Shown: positions 28,732 through 37,707, counted from the stretch's first letter. The stretch is DNA of 64,000 bases from Ahrensia kielensis DSM 5890 (GCF_000374465.1 NZ_KB894528.1:361127-425126); one strand, 5' to 3'. Made by a program: numbers and translations. Notes: generated by a model not told the origin, from the letters alone.

Positions 28732-29196
28732 TCAACCAACTTTCTTGTTCTTGGAGTTCATTGCGCCAACATCAAGCGTTTCTGCTTGTTGAGCTGTGTG
28801 TGGGTGCTCAGAGCCAGCGTAAACGCGAAGGTTTTTCATCTGACGACGACCAAGCGGACCACGTGGGATCATACGCTCAACAGCTTTTTCAAGAACGCGC
28901 TCTGGGAAGCGACCAAGAAGAAGTTGGTCAGCTGTGCGCTGCTTGATGCCGCCTGGGTGGCCTGTGTGCCAGTAATAAATTTTGTCGCTGCGTTTTTTGC
29001 CTGTGAAGACAACTTTATCAGCGTTGATAACGACAATATTGTCACCATCATCAACATGCGGTGTAAATGTAGGCTTGTGCTTGCCGCGAAGGCGGTGAGC
29101 AATAATAGAGGCAAGACGACCAACGACGAGACCTTCAGCGTCGATAATCAGCCACTTTTTCTCCACCTCGTGAGGCTTCTGCGAAAATGTGCGCAT
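28732..29196 (-). CDS. rplM: 50S ribosomal protein L13 (uL13)
   Basis: Large-subunit assembly protein, first gene of the rplM-rpsI operon. The family start [15 protein letters not shown] fixes the ATG at 29196, with AAAGGAA just upstream; 154 residues. Typical segments are [16 protein letters not shown] and [20 protein letters not shown]. About 230 bases of noncoding DNA precede it and must include the promoter; no leader structure was recognised. Confidence 0.97.
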   Translation of the reverse strand: MRTFSQKPHEVEKKWLIIDAEGLVVGRLASIIAHRLRGKHKPTFTPHVDDGDNIVVINADKVVFTGKKRSDKIYYWHTGHPGGIKQRTADQLLLGRFPERVLEKAVERMIPRGPLGRRQMKNLRVYAGSEHPHTAQQAETLDVGAMNSKNKKVG

Positions 29197-29431
29197 AAGA
29201 GTTTCCTTTAGATATCCGTCACCAGTCGGTTCAGGCTTTTTTTGTTGCTTGTATTTGGGATGCAAATGGATCGCATATTCCAAAAAATAAACCGCACAAA
29301 ACAGAAGCTTTGCGCGATAGAGCTGCGTTTACTGAGGGTGAGGGGCACTGTCAAGTGATATTGAAAACGTCAAAACGTAAATGTTAAGCAAAAACAGTGG
29401 CTTAATAATGTGGTATTATTTTACCGTATGA

Positions 29432-29863
29432 TTATTTCGATGGAATTGAATATGTTGCCGTTGCTTGGGCCACAATCGTCTTATTTTCATCCAATATATC
29501 GCAATTAACAACAGCAAGCCTTTTGCCAAGTTTGAGCAAGGTCGAGACGCAATTAAGCGGGCCGGGCTTAGGCTTATGCATGAAGTTGATATTGAGATTG
29601 GTCGTAACGGTGTGCTTCATCGGGCCGATATGAGCCAAAATAACCAGATAAGCACAAACATCTGCCAGCGCGAAAAGTGTTGGCCCTGAAACGGTGCCGC
29701 CGGGACGTAAATGCCGCGCAATTGGGTCAAGGCGAAGCGTTGTTTTTGCTGGAGAAACATCAACGACTGAAAATACACGGCCATCGACATGAACCTCTGA
29801 AAACTGCGTATCAAGAAAATGCTCAATTTCAGAAGCAGTCATCACTGGTGTGAGTTCAGTCAT
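29432..29863 (-). CDS. PaaI-family hotdog thioesterase
   Basis: A 143-residue hotdog-fold protein, probably an acyl-CoA thioesterase. The central helix segment GGTVSGPTLFALADVCAYLVIL carries the usual Asp of the active site, and the strand TTNLNINFMHKPKPGPL is typical. It starts one base after the stop of the cytochrome b-like gene, whose last codons contain its GGAG ribosome-binding site, so the two are translationally coupled. Confidence 0.88.
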   Translation of the reverse strand: MTELTPVMTASEIEHFLDTQFSEVHVDGRVFSVVDVSPAKTTLRLDPIARHLRPGGTVSGPTLFALADVCAYLVILAHIGPMKHTVTTNLNINFMHKPKPGPLNCVSTLLKLGKRLAVVNCDILDENKTIVAQATATYSIPSK

Positions 29864-29864
29864 T

Positions 29865-30758
29865 TTAATTCTCCGGTCTCGGTGTCAAAATCGTTCCGAT
29901 AATGAAATATGAAAAGTAAATGGCAATGAGCACCTGAGAGGCGATCATCATATTATTATTGACGGATTGCGCGCCAAGGACACCAAGGCCAACAAATGAT
30001 GCAAGCGCGAGCCCCATAAGTATGCGCATAAACAGGCGTCGTCCTTTTGCTTTTGGGGTTCCTATAAAGATTGCAAAAACCGGTATGACGAGCATAATAC
30101 ACAGCATGATGATGCCGCCAATTTCATTGGGAATGGCACGCAGCGCTGAATAAAACGGCAAAAGATACCATTGCGGCAGGGCAGGATCGTTTGCCGCAGC
30201 TGTCGCGGAAGTGTCGGCTCCGCTAAATAGTACGCTTCCTAAAAGCAGTGCGAACATCAAAAGGATAGCCAACACAACAATTCGCTCCAGCGTGCCTTCG
30301 CCATGACTATTGATTTTGAAATAGGCAGTCATGCTCGCCCCAAGTATCAGTAAGAAAATCAACGCGCCAAGATCAGAAAGATTGAGGCCAATAAGCGTCA
30401 TATTTTGTATAAATTTACCGATATAGGGCCCAACAGTGGGAGCGGTGGTAATGCCGGAAGATAATTGGCTGGCTGGGATAAGGTAGCCTGAGAACCTTAT
30501 TGCCTCGCTCACGAGCAGAGCCAGAACCAATAATATCCATGTGGTTTTGCGCGATCCGCTAAAATTATTGCGCGCGATACAAAATCCCATATGCACGAAT
30601 GTTAGAAGATAGAGCGCCCCGATAATGAAATCCGTTTCACCGCGAAGCCATGCAAGCGTTGTGTTCAGCGCAACAAAGGTCAATGCACATAAGTGCAGCG
30701 TCGAGACGCTCCAAAAATCATAGCGTTCGTTGCTGACTGTGTTTTGTTGAGCGCTCAT
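29865..30758 (-). CDS. Degenerate cytochrome b-like polytopic membrane protein
   Basis: A 297-residue protein with about eight hydrophobic segments. Several stretches follow the order of bc1/b6f cytochrome b: FVHMG at 54-58 (like LHIG with a haem histidine), FSGYLIPASQ at 89-98 (like FMGYVLPWGQ), PYIGKFI at 111-117, and DPALPQWYLLPFYSALRAIPNEIGG at 191-215 (like the [21 protein letters not shown] region of the Qo site). However it has only three histidines (22, 56, 152); the partner ligands expected 14 residues before His56 and in the fourth helix are absent. It may have lost haem binding and electron transfer (inference). Coupled to a thioesterase gene. Confidence 0.7.
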   Translation of the reverse strand: MSAQQNTVSNERYDFWSVSTLHLCALTFVALNTTLAWLRGETDFIIGALYLLTFVHMGFCIARNNFSGSRKTTWILLVLALLVSEAIRFSGYLIPASQLSSGITTAPTVGPYIGKFIQNMTLIGLNLSDLGALIFLLILGASMTAYFKINSHGEGTLERIVVLAILLMFALLLGSVLFSGADTSATAAANDPALPQWYLLPFYSALRAIPNEIGGIIMLCIMLVIPVFAIFIGTPKAKGRRLFMRILMGLALASFVGLGVLGAQSVNNNMMIASQVLIAIYFSYFIIGTILTPRPEN

Positions 30759-30854
30759 ACGAACAAATCCATTATAACAAGTCGTCGGCCACCCTTGTCA
30801 CTTGGAGCATGACACTGGTAGTTTGAAATCGATATTCAACTGGAAGCTAAAGCC

Positions 30855-31664
30855 ATGTCAGCCGCCCCGCAATCAGAAAATGAAATTCTATTATCGCTGC
30901 AAAAAGATGCCATTTTGCATTTGACGCTCAACAATGGTTCAGCGAACACATTGTCGATTGCGTTGATGACAGCATTGCGTGATGCAATTGTCGCCGCTGG
31001 CTCTGATGATAGCGTGCGCGTCATTGTCATTGGTCATGCGGGTAAAGTGTTTTCCGCCGGCCATGATTTAAAAGAAATGACAGCCCGACGTGCAGATGCA
31101 GATAAGGGGCAGGCGTTTTTCACGCAGACATTTGATCTTTGCTCGGAGCTAATGTTGGCAGTCAATGAATGTCCAAAGCCCGTAATCGCGGTCATTAATG
31201 GCTTGGCAACGGCCGCAGGCTGCCAGCTGGTTGCAACATGTGATTTGGCAATCGCGACGGACAAGGCAACCTTTTGCACGCCGGGTGTTAATATCGGCTT
31301 GTTCTGCTCAACGCCAATGGTCGCTCTCACGCGCAATGTTCACCGCAAACAAGCAATGGAAATGCTGCTGACAGGTGAAACCATTGAGGCAGGCGATGCC
31401 AAAGAATATGGCTTGATTAACCGCATTGTACCTGAAGATTATCTCGATCAAGTCGTTACCAAATACGCCACGATGATCGCTTCAAAATCACAAATGACGG
31501 TAAAAACGGGCAAGCAGGCATTTTATGCGCAAGCCGAGATGGGACTTCGTGAAGCCTATGATTACACATCCAAGGTGATGACGGAAAACATGCTGGCAGG
31601 CGATGCATGCGAAGGCATTGAAGCTTTTATAGAAAAGCGTGAAGCAAAGTGGAGTGACCGCTAA
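30855..31664 (+). CDS. Enoyl-CoA hydratase/isomerase family protein
   Basis: A 269-residue crotonase-fold enzyme. The oxyanion-hole segments are GHAGKVFSAGHDLKEM (about 55-70) and VINGLATAAGCQLVATCDLAIAT (about 113-135); the second has Ala/Ala where classical hydratases have Gly-Gly. TTGETIEA-like LLTGETIEAGDAKEYGLINRIVP follows. Acyl substrate unknown. The stop overlaps the VOC gene start by one base (TAATG). Confidence 0.9.
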   Translation: MSAAPQSENEILLSLQKDAILHLTLNNGSANTLSIALMTALRDAIVAAGSDDSVRVIVIGHAGKVFSAGHDLKEMTARRADADKGQAFFTQTFDLCSELMLAVNECPKPVIAVINGLATAAGCQLVATCDLAIATDKATFCTPGVNIGLFCSTPMVALTRNVHRKQAMEMLLTGETIEAGDAKEYGLINRIVPEDYLDQVVTKYATMIASKSQMTVKTGKQAFYAQAEMGLREAYDYTSKVMTENMLAGDACEGIEAFIEKREAKWSDR

Positions 31665-32095
31665 TGGTTTTTGAACCACGTTTGACGATGATAACGCTTG
31701 GTGTTGAGAACATTGAACGCGCCAGCGCATTTTATGAAAAGCTTGGCTTTAAAAAATCATCCGCCAGCCAAGACAGCGTCACTTTCTTTATCACGAACGG
31801 TACGGTTTTAGGGCTGTTTGGTAAAGCGGCTCTGGCTGATGATGCAGGTGTCGAAGATATGCCCGTGCAATATCGCGGTGTTTCGATTTCCCATAATCTT
31901 GATGATGAGCAAGCCGTGGACGAGGCGTTTGCGCATGCATTAAGCTGCGGCGCTACGGCCACCAAACAGCCTCATAAAACGTTCTGGGGTGGCTATTCAG
32001 GCTATTTCGCAGATCCCGATGGTCATCTTTGGGAATTAGCACATAATCCATTTGCGCCACTTGATGAAAACCGCAACATGCCGTTGCCCGAATAA
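31664..32095 (+). CDS. VOC (glyoxalase/bleomycin-resistance fold) family protein
   Basis: A 143-residue protein with the paired beta-alpha-beta3 modules of the vicinal oxygen chelate superfamily: ITLGVENIERASAFYEKLGF at the start and GGYSGYFADPDGHLWELAHNP near the C-terminus, where the Glu is a likely metal ligand. Translationally coupled to the hydratase gene. Activity unknown. Confidence 0.85.
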   Translation: MVFEPRLTMITLGVENIERASAFYEKLGFKKSSASQDSVTFFITNGTVLGLFGKAALADDAGVEDMPVQYRGVSISHNLDDEQAVDEAFAHALSCGATATKQPHKTFWGGYSGYFADPDGHLWELAHNPFAPLDENRNMPLPE

Positions 32096-32116
32096 TTTTT
32101 GCCGGAGTAATACTTT

Positions 32117-32545
32117 TTGGACCACGATATTTATGAAGATGCGTTTTTGCGCGATGTGCTGACCACAGTGAAAACCATCGCAGTCGTTGGCGCGTCTGCT
32201 AACCGCGACCGACCTAGCAACCGGGTGATCGGGTATTTGGTCGACAAAGGTTACACGGTCTTTGCCGTCAATCCGGGTCATTCAGGCCGTATCATCAACA
32301 AAGCGATGACTTACGCATCCCTTGCCGATATTCCGGAGCCGATTGATATGGTAGATGTATTCCGCGCGCCGGAGCATTTGTTCGGCGTGATCGAAGAAGC
32401 GCTCGATCTGACGCCGCAGCCTAAATACATTTGGTCACAGCTCGGCGTGCGCGATGATAAAGCGGCACTGTTTGCTGAGGAGCAGGGGCTGGTTGTTGTG
32501 CAAGACCGCTGCCCTGCCATTGAGATACCACGACTGAGGCTTTAA
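32117..32545 (+). CDS. CoA-binding (YccU-type) domain protein
   Basis: A 142-residue single-domain Rossmann protein of the CoA_binding family: IAVVGASANRDRPSNRVIGYLVDKGYTVFAVNPG at about 19-52, and QDRCPAIEIPRL at the C-terminus. TTG start at 32117 with GGAG nine bases upstream. It follows the VOC gene after 21 bases, probably in one operon with the hydratase. Biological role not established. Confidence 0.85.
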   Translation: MDHDIYEDAFLRDVLTTVKTIAVVGASANRDRPSNRVIGYLVDKGYTVFAVNPGHSGRIINKAMTYASLADIPEPIDMVDVFRAPEHLFGVIEEALDLTPQPKYIWSQLGVRDDKAALFAEEQGLVVVQDRCPAIEIPRLRL

Positions 32546-32586
32546 CCAGATTATAATTTCACCAAATTGCTTGAAATGCATGTATA

Positions 32587-32638
32587 TGCTCGCCCATTCG
32601 AGCTTTGTTAGAATATCCTTCCTTTGCAAAGGCGAGCA
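32587..32638 (+). promoter_or_regulatory. Structured leader candidate before metY
   Basis: Perfect eight-base arms TGCTCGCC (32587-32594) and GGCGAGCA (32631-32638), with a possible inner stem CTTTG / CAAAG in the 36-base interior. It ends 42 bases before the metY start. A methionine- or SAM-responsive leader is plausible by location, but no known riboswitch consensus could be matched by eye. Confidence 0.45.
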
Positions 32639-32680
32639 ATTGTTCAATAACGTATACATAAATTTATTTAGGAGATGAAT

Positions 32681-33958
32681 ATGGCGCCTCACACACCCGG
32701 TTTCGACACACTCGCAATTCATGCTGGCGCATCGCCTGACCCGACGACGGGTGCACGCATTACGCCAATTTATCAGACAACAGCCTATGTTTTCAAAGAC
32801 ACAGACCATGCAGCTAAGCTTTTTGGTTTGCAGGAATTTGGCAATATCTACACACGGTTGATGAACCCAACGACAGCAGTGCTCGAAGAAAAAGTCGCAG
32901 CATTGGAGGGCGGTACAGCCGCTCTTGCATGTTCATCTGGCCATGCCGCTCAATTGTTGGTTTTCCACACGATCATGAATGCAGGTGATAATTTCATCGC
33001 CGCAAACAGACTTTATGGCGGTTCTATCAACCAGTTTAATCAAGCGTTTAAGAACTTCGACTGGCATGTGCGCTGGGCCGATATGGACGATGTGTCCACG
33101 ATTGAAAGCCAGATCGATGAGAATACGAAAGCTATTTTCTGCGAAAGCTTGGCGAACCCAGGCGGCATCGTCACCGATCTTGAGGCTGTTTCAGCAGTAG
33201 CTAAAAAACATGGCATTCCGCTGATCGTCGATAACACAATGGCAACGCCATATCTTATTCGCCCATTCGAACATGGTGCGGACATTGTTGTTCATTCATT
33301 GACTAAATTCATCGGCGGCCACGGCAATTCTATGGGCGGTCTCATCATTGATGGCGGCACATTCGATTGGTCTGCAACAGACAAATACCCGATGCTTTCA
33401 AAGCCGCGCACGGAATATGCAGGCGTTGTGTTGCATGAAGCACTTGGCAATATTGCGTTTGCAATTGCTTGCCGCGTGTTGGGTATGCGCGATTTTGGTC
33501 CCGTGATCTCTCCGCAAAACTCATTCAATATTTTGACTGGTGCAGAAACCTTGTCATTGCGTATGCAGCGTCACTGCGACAATGCGCTTGCGGTCGCAAA
33601 ACACTTGAAATCACATGATAAAGTGTCGTGGGTGCGTTATGCCGGTTTGGAAGATGATCCCTACAATGCATTGCAAAAGAAATATTCGCCAAACGGGGCA
33701 GGTGGTGTTTTCACTGTCGGCCTAAAGGGCGGCTATGATGCAGGCGTCAAATTCGTGGAAAGCTTGGAGCTAATCTCCCATGTTGCTAACCTTGGCGACA
33801 CACGCTCGCTTGTTATCCACCCAGCGTCAACAACGCACCGCCAGCTGACGGACGAGCAACGCGAAGCAGCAGGCGCTGGCAATGATGTGGTTCGACTTTC
33901 AATTGGTATTGAAAGCGTTGACGATATTATTGCTGATATTGATAAGGCGCTTGGCTAA
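32681..33958 (+). CDS. metY: O-acetylhomoserine sulfhydrylase (aminocarboxypropyltransferase)
   Basis: PLP enzyme that makes homocysteine from O-acetylhomoserine and sulfide. The 425-residue length and the Cys/Met metabolism fold fit: YQTTAYVFKDTDHAAKLF, SSGHAAQ, IVDNTMATPYLIRPFEHGADIVVHSLTKFIGGHGN with the PLP lysine in SLTKF, and VIHPASTTHRQLTDEQ near the end. The ATG at 32681 sits six bases after TTAGGAG, better than the ATG at 32675. A leader hairpin lies upstream. Confidence 0.95.
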   Translation: MAPHTPGFDTLAIHAGASPDPTTGARITPIYQTTAYVFKDTDHAAKLFGLQEFGNIYTRLMNPTTAVLEEKVAALEGGTAALACSSGHAAQLLVFHTIMNAGDNFIAANRLYGGSINQFNQAFKNFDWHVRWADMDDVSTIESQIDENTKAIFCESLANPGGIVTDLEAVSAVAKKHGIPLIVDNTMATPYLIRPFEHGADIVVHSLTKFIGGHGNSMGGLIIDGGTFDWSATDKYPMLSKPRTEYAGVVLHEALGNIAFAIACRVLGMRDFGPVISPQNSFNILTGAETLSLRMQRHCDNALAVAKHLKSHDKVSWVRYAGLEDDPYNALQKKYSPNGAGGVFTVGLKGGYDAGVKFVESLELISHVANLGDTRSLVIHPASTTHRQLTDEQREAAGAGNDVVRLSIGIESVDDIIADIDKALG

Positions 33959-33978
33959 GCCAGGCTTCAGACAACTTC

Positions 33979-34000
33979 AAGGCGGGGATTGCCCCGCCTT
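33979..34000. terminator. Terminator-like hairpin after metY
   Basis: Nine-base GC-rich perfect arms AAGGCGGGG / CCCCGCCTT around ATTG. It lacks a T-tract, but lies 20 bases after the metY stop between convergent genes. Confidence 0.6.
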
Positions 34001-34023
34001 GGACACGTTGCATTCGTTGAGAT

Positions 34024-34257
34024 TTAAGCTTTGCTTTCTTTAAGCGCGACAGCTTCGCTATCTTCTTCAACGCAAAGCATATGCTGACGTAAATAGAATT
34101 TACGTTTGCCTTCCACATATAAATCCAGAAAGACGTTCTCGCCACTAATGGCAGACATGAGGCCAGGTGTTGAACCCGGTGTAATTTCGCATTTAAGCTG
34201 CTTGCCGTCTGTAAATGTTATGATGGCTGGAAGGCGTGATTTTGAACTGCCGAACAT
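34024..34257 (-). CDS. Small hypothetical protein
   Basis: A 77-residue protein with no membrane segment or signal peptide. The pattern of strands (PAIITFTDGKQLKCEI, VFLDLYVEGKRKFYLR) suggests a small beta-barrel or Sm-like fold; the C-terminus EEDSEAVALKESKA is acidic. I do not recognise the family. It stands alone between the metY hairpin and the patB terminator and has codon use like its neighbours. Confidence 0.65.
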   Translation of the reverse strand: MFGSSKSRLPAIITFTDGKQLKCEITPGSTPGLMSAISGENVFLDLYVEGKRKFYLRQHMLCVEEDSEAVALKESKA

Positions 34258-34324
34258 ATGCGTTTAATCCCTTGCTGACTTGAGCATGGATGATTAGCGC
34301 AAGATTGTTAAAATTCGTGCCTAC

Positions 34325-34359
34325 AAAAATAGCGTATCCGACAAAACCGGATACGCTAT
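34325..34359 (-). terminator. Intrinsic terminator of the P450-patB operon
   Basis: Twelve-base perfect arms ATAGCGTATCCG / CGGATACGCTAT around a seven-base loop, followed on the minus strand by five T. Lies 12 bases after the aminotransferase stop codon. Confidence 0.88.
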
Positions 34360-34370
34360 CTTGATTGTTG

Positions 34371-35549
34371 CTATTGCATATCACCAAAGGCAGCTTGCAT
34401 CCGCGCCACGGCATCTATGATTTGTGCGCGTGGGGCCGCAAGGTTAAAGCGCTGCCAGCTTTCGCCGCCTGAGCCAAATGTAGGTCCATTATTAGTGGCA
34501 ATCTTGGCATCTTTCTCGATGCGCCTTGTAAACTCGGCGCGGTCCATGCCTGTGCCTGAAAAATCAACCCAAGCAAGATAGGTTGCTTCCAAATTCATCG
34601 AGCGAATACCGGGGATGGCATTGATGCCTTCATCAAAAATACGTTTGTTTTCTGATAGATAGGCGAGCAGCGCTTCCAGCCATTCATCGCCGCCATTATA
34701 GGCAGCTTCTGTCATGCCAATACCGAAGCTGTTTGGCGAAATGCCGTTGGCTTTTAGCGTTGCGTCGAACTCGCCGTGAAGCTTTTTGTCTTCAATAATG
34801 ACATTGCCGCAATGACCGCCCGCCATGTTGAATGTCTTTGAACTCGCCGTCATCATGACAAGGCGTGATTTGATGTCTTCGCTCACCAAGCTCATGATTG
34901 TGTGTTTGGCATCGCCAAAAACCAGATCATGATGAATTTCATCAGACACTAAAATTAAATCATGCTTGATGCAGAAATCGCAAATTTCTTTTAGTTCGTC
35001 TTTTGACCAGACACGTCCACCCGGATTGTGCGGTGAGCAGAAGATGAGCATTGTCTCATCGCCCTTAAGGCTCTTTTCCAAGCCTTCCATATCAAGCACA
35101 TAGCGCCCAGCTTCATTAATCAGCGGGCTTTCATGCACACGGCGGCCATTGGCTTCAACAATGCGTGCAAAGGCATGATAAACCGGCGTAAACAGGATAA
35201 CGGCATCATTTGGCTTAGACCATGTTTGAACGCAAAATGCCGTAGCGTTGACGAGGCCATGCGTCGTGAAAATCCACGCTGGGTCAACTTTCCAATTATG
35301 GTGGCGGTCCATCCAGTTTACGATGGCGTTTTTGTAAGAGGTTTGATCGCCATAATAACCAAAGACACCGTGATCGACCATTGAGTTCAGCGCATCAAGA
35401 ACCGATTGCGGTGGCTTAAATTCCATATCGGCCACCCACATGGCCAAGCCTTCGTCGCTCGCAATGTTGTACGTGCTCTCAAGCGCGTCCCATTTGGCGC
35501 AATTTGTGCCAATGCGGTTAATCTGTTCGTCAAAGTTCGGGGTGGTCAT
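34371..35549 (-). CDS. MalY/PatB-type pyridoxal-phosphate aminotransferase / C-S lyase
   Basis: A 392-residue fold-type I PLP enzyme of the MalY/PatB group, usually a cystathionine beta-lyase or related C-S lyase. Signatures are MWVADMEFKPPQSVLDAL near the N-terminus, FCSPHNPGGRVWSKDEL (about 168-184), VSDEIHHDLVF and the PLP lysine in TASSKTFNMAG. AGAGG lies five bases before the ATG. It follows the P450 gene after 17 bases and shares its operon; with metY nearby the region is enriched in sulfur amino-acid enzymes. Confidence 0.9.
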   Translation of the reverse strand: MTTPNFDEQINRIGTNCAKWDALESTYNIASDEGLAMWVADMEFKPPQSVLDALNSMVDHGVFGYYGDQTSYKNAIVNWMDRHHNWKVDPAWIFTTHGLVNATAFCVQTWSKPNDAVILFTPVYHAFARIVEANGRRVHESPLINEAGRYVLDMEGLEKSLKGDETMLIFCSPHNPGGRVWSKDELKEICDFCIKHDLILVSDEIHHDLVFGDAKHTIMSLVSEDIKSRLVMMTASSKTFNMAGGHCGNVIIEDKKLHGEFDATLKANGISPNSFGIGMTEAAYNGGDEWLEALLAYLSENKRIFDEGINAIPGIRSMNLEATYLAWVDFSGTGMDRAEFTRRIEKDAKIATNNGPTFGSGGESWQRFNLAAPRAQIIDAVARMQAAFGDMQ

Positions 35550-35566
35550 GAATGCCTCTTTGTCGT

Positions 35567-36826
35567 CTATGAAATGAGAACTTTATCAAGTCCGTGAAAA
35601 TGGAAAATGTCGCGATATTGCGGCGGTGTCGATAGTTTTAAATCCGGTACGCGTTCAAACAATGTACGCAGTCCTATTTGCAACTCAAGCCGCGCCAGCG
35701 GCGCCCCAATGCAAAAATGAATGCCAGCGCCGAACGATACATTACCTTGGAACGAACGCTCAGGATTAAACTGGTCTGGTGCCTCGAACTTGCGCGGATC
35801 GCGATTGGCAGCCCCCAAGAGAAGTCCGATCTGTTGACCTTTTTTCAAAGGAATAGATGCACCATCGACTTCAAGTGTTAGATCATCAAGGCAATAGCGT
35901 GTGAACATATGCAGCGGCGCGTCATGGCGTATGCATTCTTCGACCGTCGCAATCGTTGAAGCATCACTTTCAAATAGTTTTGAAGGACTTATGCCGCTTT
36001 CTAGAATCGTTTTCACAGCATTGCCAAGCTGATGAACCGTTGCTTCATGTCCGGCGTTAAGCAGCACGACAATCGTTGAAATCAACTCATCTTCCGTCAA
36101 TCGGTCACCATCTTCTGTGGCGGCGATGAGCGTTGAGAGCAAGTCATCTTTCGGTGCCTGCTTATGCTGCTGGATGTGATGACGCAGAAAATCGGCAAAG
36201 TCTTTCGACGCTTTGTCCGCGGCTAATTCATCGGCAGGCGTTGGGTCCAGCACATACATTTTCACGATGGCGTGCGACCAATCGAGCAATTGCTGGCCAG
36301 CATCAACGGGAACACCCAGCAAGCGGCAGATCGTCGTGAGGGGAAGCGGCGTTGCGTAATCAGCCAAAAGTTCAGTCTCGCCGCTAAACTTATCCGCAAG
36401 TTGCAGGCAAAGGTCTGTAATCTGCGGGCGCAGCAATTCGACCTGCCGTGATACGAAGGCGCGGTTCACTAGTTTGCGCAAACGTGTATGGCCCGGCGGC
36501 TCAAGTTCCAAAAGTGAATGGCGCTCGACATCATCAAAGTTTTTCAAATGTTGAGGGCGCTCTGGCCAGCCAAGTTCTTCGCGGGTTGCCACATGCAGTA
36601 TTTGTCGTCCGAAGCGGCGGTCACGAAACAAAGCATTGACGGCGTCAAACCCTGCCAGACACCAAATGCCATATTCTTCCCAAAAGAAAACCGGATGACC
36701 AACCTCAAACAAGGCGGCATATGCAGCATAGGGGTTCTGAACGAAGGCTGACTCATGTGGATCGATGGATACATGGGGCCCAGACGGCTTCAACGTAATT
36801 TTAAGGTAATTTGGGCAGGTGGTCAT
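35567..36826 (-). CDS. Cytochrome P450
   Basis: Soluble bacterial-type P450 monooxygenase. The ATG at 36826 gives 419 residues, usual for the class; a GTG 16 codons upstream is possible. Key elements are the I-helix oxygen-binding groove LLNAGHEATVHQLGNA, E-x-x-R in VEECIRHDAP, and the haem-thiolate loop FGAGIHFCIGAPLARLE with the ligand Cys about 47 residues before the end. No redox partner gene is adjacent. Cotranscribed with the C-S lyase gene. Substrate unknown. Confidence 0.93.
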   Translation of the reverse strand: MTTCPNYLKITLKPSGPHVSIDPHESAFVQNPYAAYAALFEVGHPVFFWEEYGIWCLAGFDAVNALFRDRRFGRQILHVATREELGWPERPQHLKNFDDVERHSLLELEPPGHTRLRKLVNRAFVSRQVELLRPQITDLCLQLADKFSGETELLADYATPLPLTTICRLLGVPVDAGQQLLDWSHAIVKMYVLDPTPADELAADKASKDFADFLRHHIQQHKQAPKDDLLSTLIAATEDGDRLTEDELISTIVVLLNAGHEATVHQLGNAVKTILESGISPSKLFESDASTIATVEECIRHDAPLHMFTRYCLDDLTLEVDGASIPLKKGQQIGLLLGAANRDPRKFEAPDQFNPERSFQGNVSFGAGIHFCIGAPLARLELQIGLRTLFERVPDLKLSTPPQYRDIFHFHGLDKVLIS

Positions 36827-36905
36827 GAAAATAAATGATGTGAAAGAGGGGTAGGAATGGAATGTATAAACCACCTTTAAACCAAATTCCCATACCTACC
36901 TTGCG

Positions 36906-36929
36906 AAATAGGGGTTTGACACCCTATTT
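36906..36929. repeat. 24-base inverted repeat in the P450-clpP intergenic region
   Basis: Perfect eight-base arms AAATAGGG / CCCTATTT with an eight-base spacer. A TTGACA hexamer at 36916-36921 lies in the spacer. It sits about 80 bases upstream of the P450 start and 115 bases upstream of clpP; an operator for either gene is possible. Confidence 0.55.
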
Positions 36930-37043
36930 ATCAGGAACAGATTTAAATGATTCCCGAAATGTCTATGAAGTCGGGAATTAGAATTATCATTTTGCATTCG
37001 CAAAATTAAACATGAAATCAAGCTAACACGCCAAAGGTGATAA

Positions 37044-37676
37044 ATGAGCAATCCAATTGAAACCGCGATGAACCTTGTGCCGATGGTTGTGGAGCAGTCC
37101 GCACGCGGTGAACGCGCCTATGATATTTTTTCACGCCTTCTTAAAGAACGTATTATCTTTATCACGGGCCCGATTGAAGATGGTATGGCGACACTCGTAT
37201 GCGCGCAGCTTCTTTTTCTTGAGGCAGAAAACCCGAAAAAAGAAATCGCAATGTATATCAACTCACCAGGCGGTGTTGTGACAGCCGGCATGGCGATCTA
37301 TGATACAATGCAGTTCATTAAACCTGCCGTGTCTACACTTTGTACAGGTCAGGCAGCGTCCATGGGCTCGTTGCTTCTTGCAGCTGGCGAAAAAGATATG
37401 CGCTTTGCATTGCCAAACGCATCAATCATGGTGCACCAGCCATCAGGTGGTTATCAGGGACAGGCAACGGACATTATGATCCACGCCAAGTTCACAGAGC
37501 GCTTGAAACGTCGTTTGAATGAGATCTATGTCAAACACACAGGTCAGGACTACGACACTATTGAAAACGCACTAGAGCGCGATAACTTTATGTCTTCTGA
37601 TGAAGCACAAAAATTTGGCTTGATCGACAAAGTGATCACGTCACGTGCGGCGATCGAGAGCGAAAGCGCTAAGTAA
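37044..37676 (+). CDS. clpP: ATP-dependent Clp protease proteolytic subunit
   Basis: Serine peptidase that forms the tetradecameric chamber used with ClpX or ClpA. The 210-residue sequence has catalytic Ser106 in [11 protein letters not shown] and His131 in [26 protein letters not shown] and [17 protein letters not shown] precede. AAAGGTG lies just before the ATG. clpX follows after 280 bases. Confidence 0.97.
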   Translation: MSNPIETAMNLVPMVVEQSARGERAYDIFSRLLKERIIFITGPIEDGMATLVCAQLLFLEAENPKKEIAMYINSPGGVVTAGMAIYDTMQFIKPAVSTLCTGQAASMGSLLLAAGEKDMRFALPNASIMVHQPSGGYQGQATDIMIHAKFTERLKRRLNEIYVKHTGQDYDTIENALERDNFMSSDEAQKFGLIDKVITSRAAIESESAK

Positions 37677-37686
37677 TCGTCTGATT

Positions 37687-37707
37687 TAACGCATATTGCG
37701 TTGTTTT
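37687..37707 (+). terminator. Weak intrinsic terminator after clpP
   Basis: Six-base arms AACGCA / TGCGTT with a TAT loop, followed by GTTTTAG. Short stem, so read-through to clpX is likely. Confidence 0.5.

Noticed and set aside
32587-32638. Firm call of a SAM-II riboswitch at metY
   Set aside because: Stem location fits, but the conserved loop and pseudoknot bases could not be matched by eye, so it is listed only as a structured leader.
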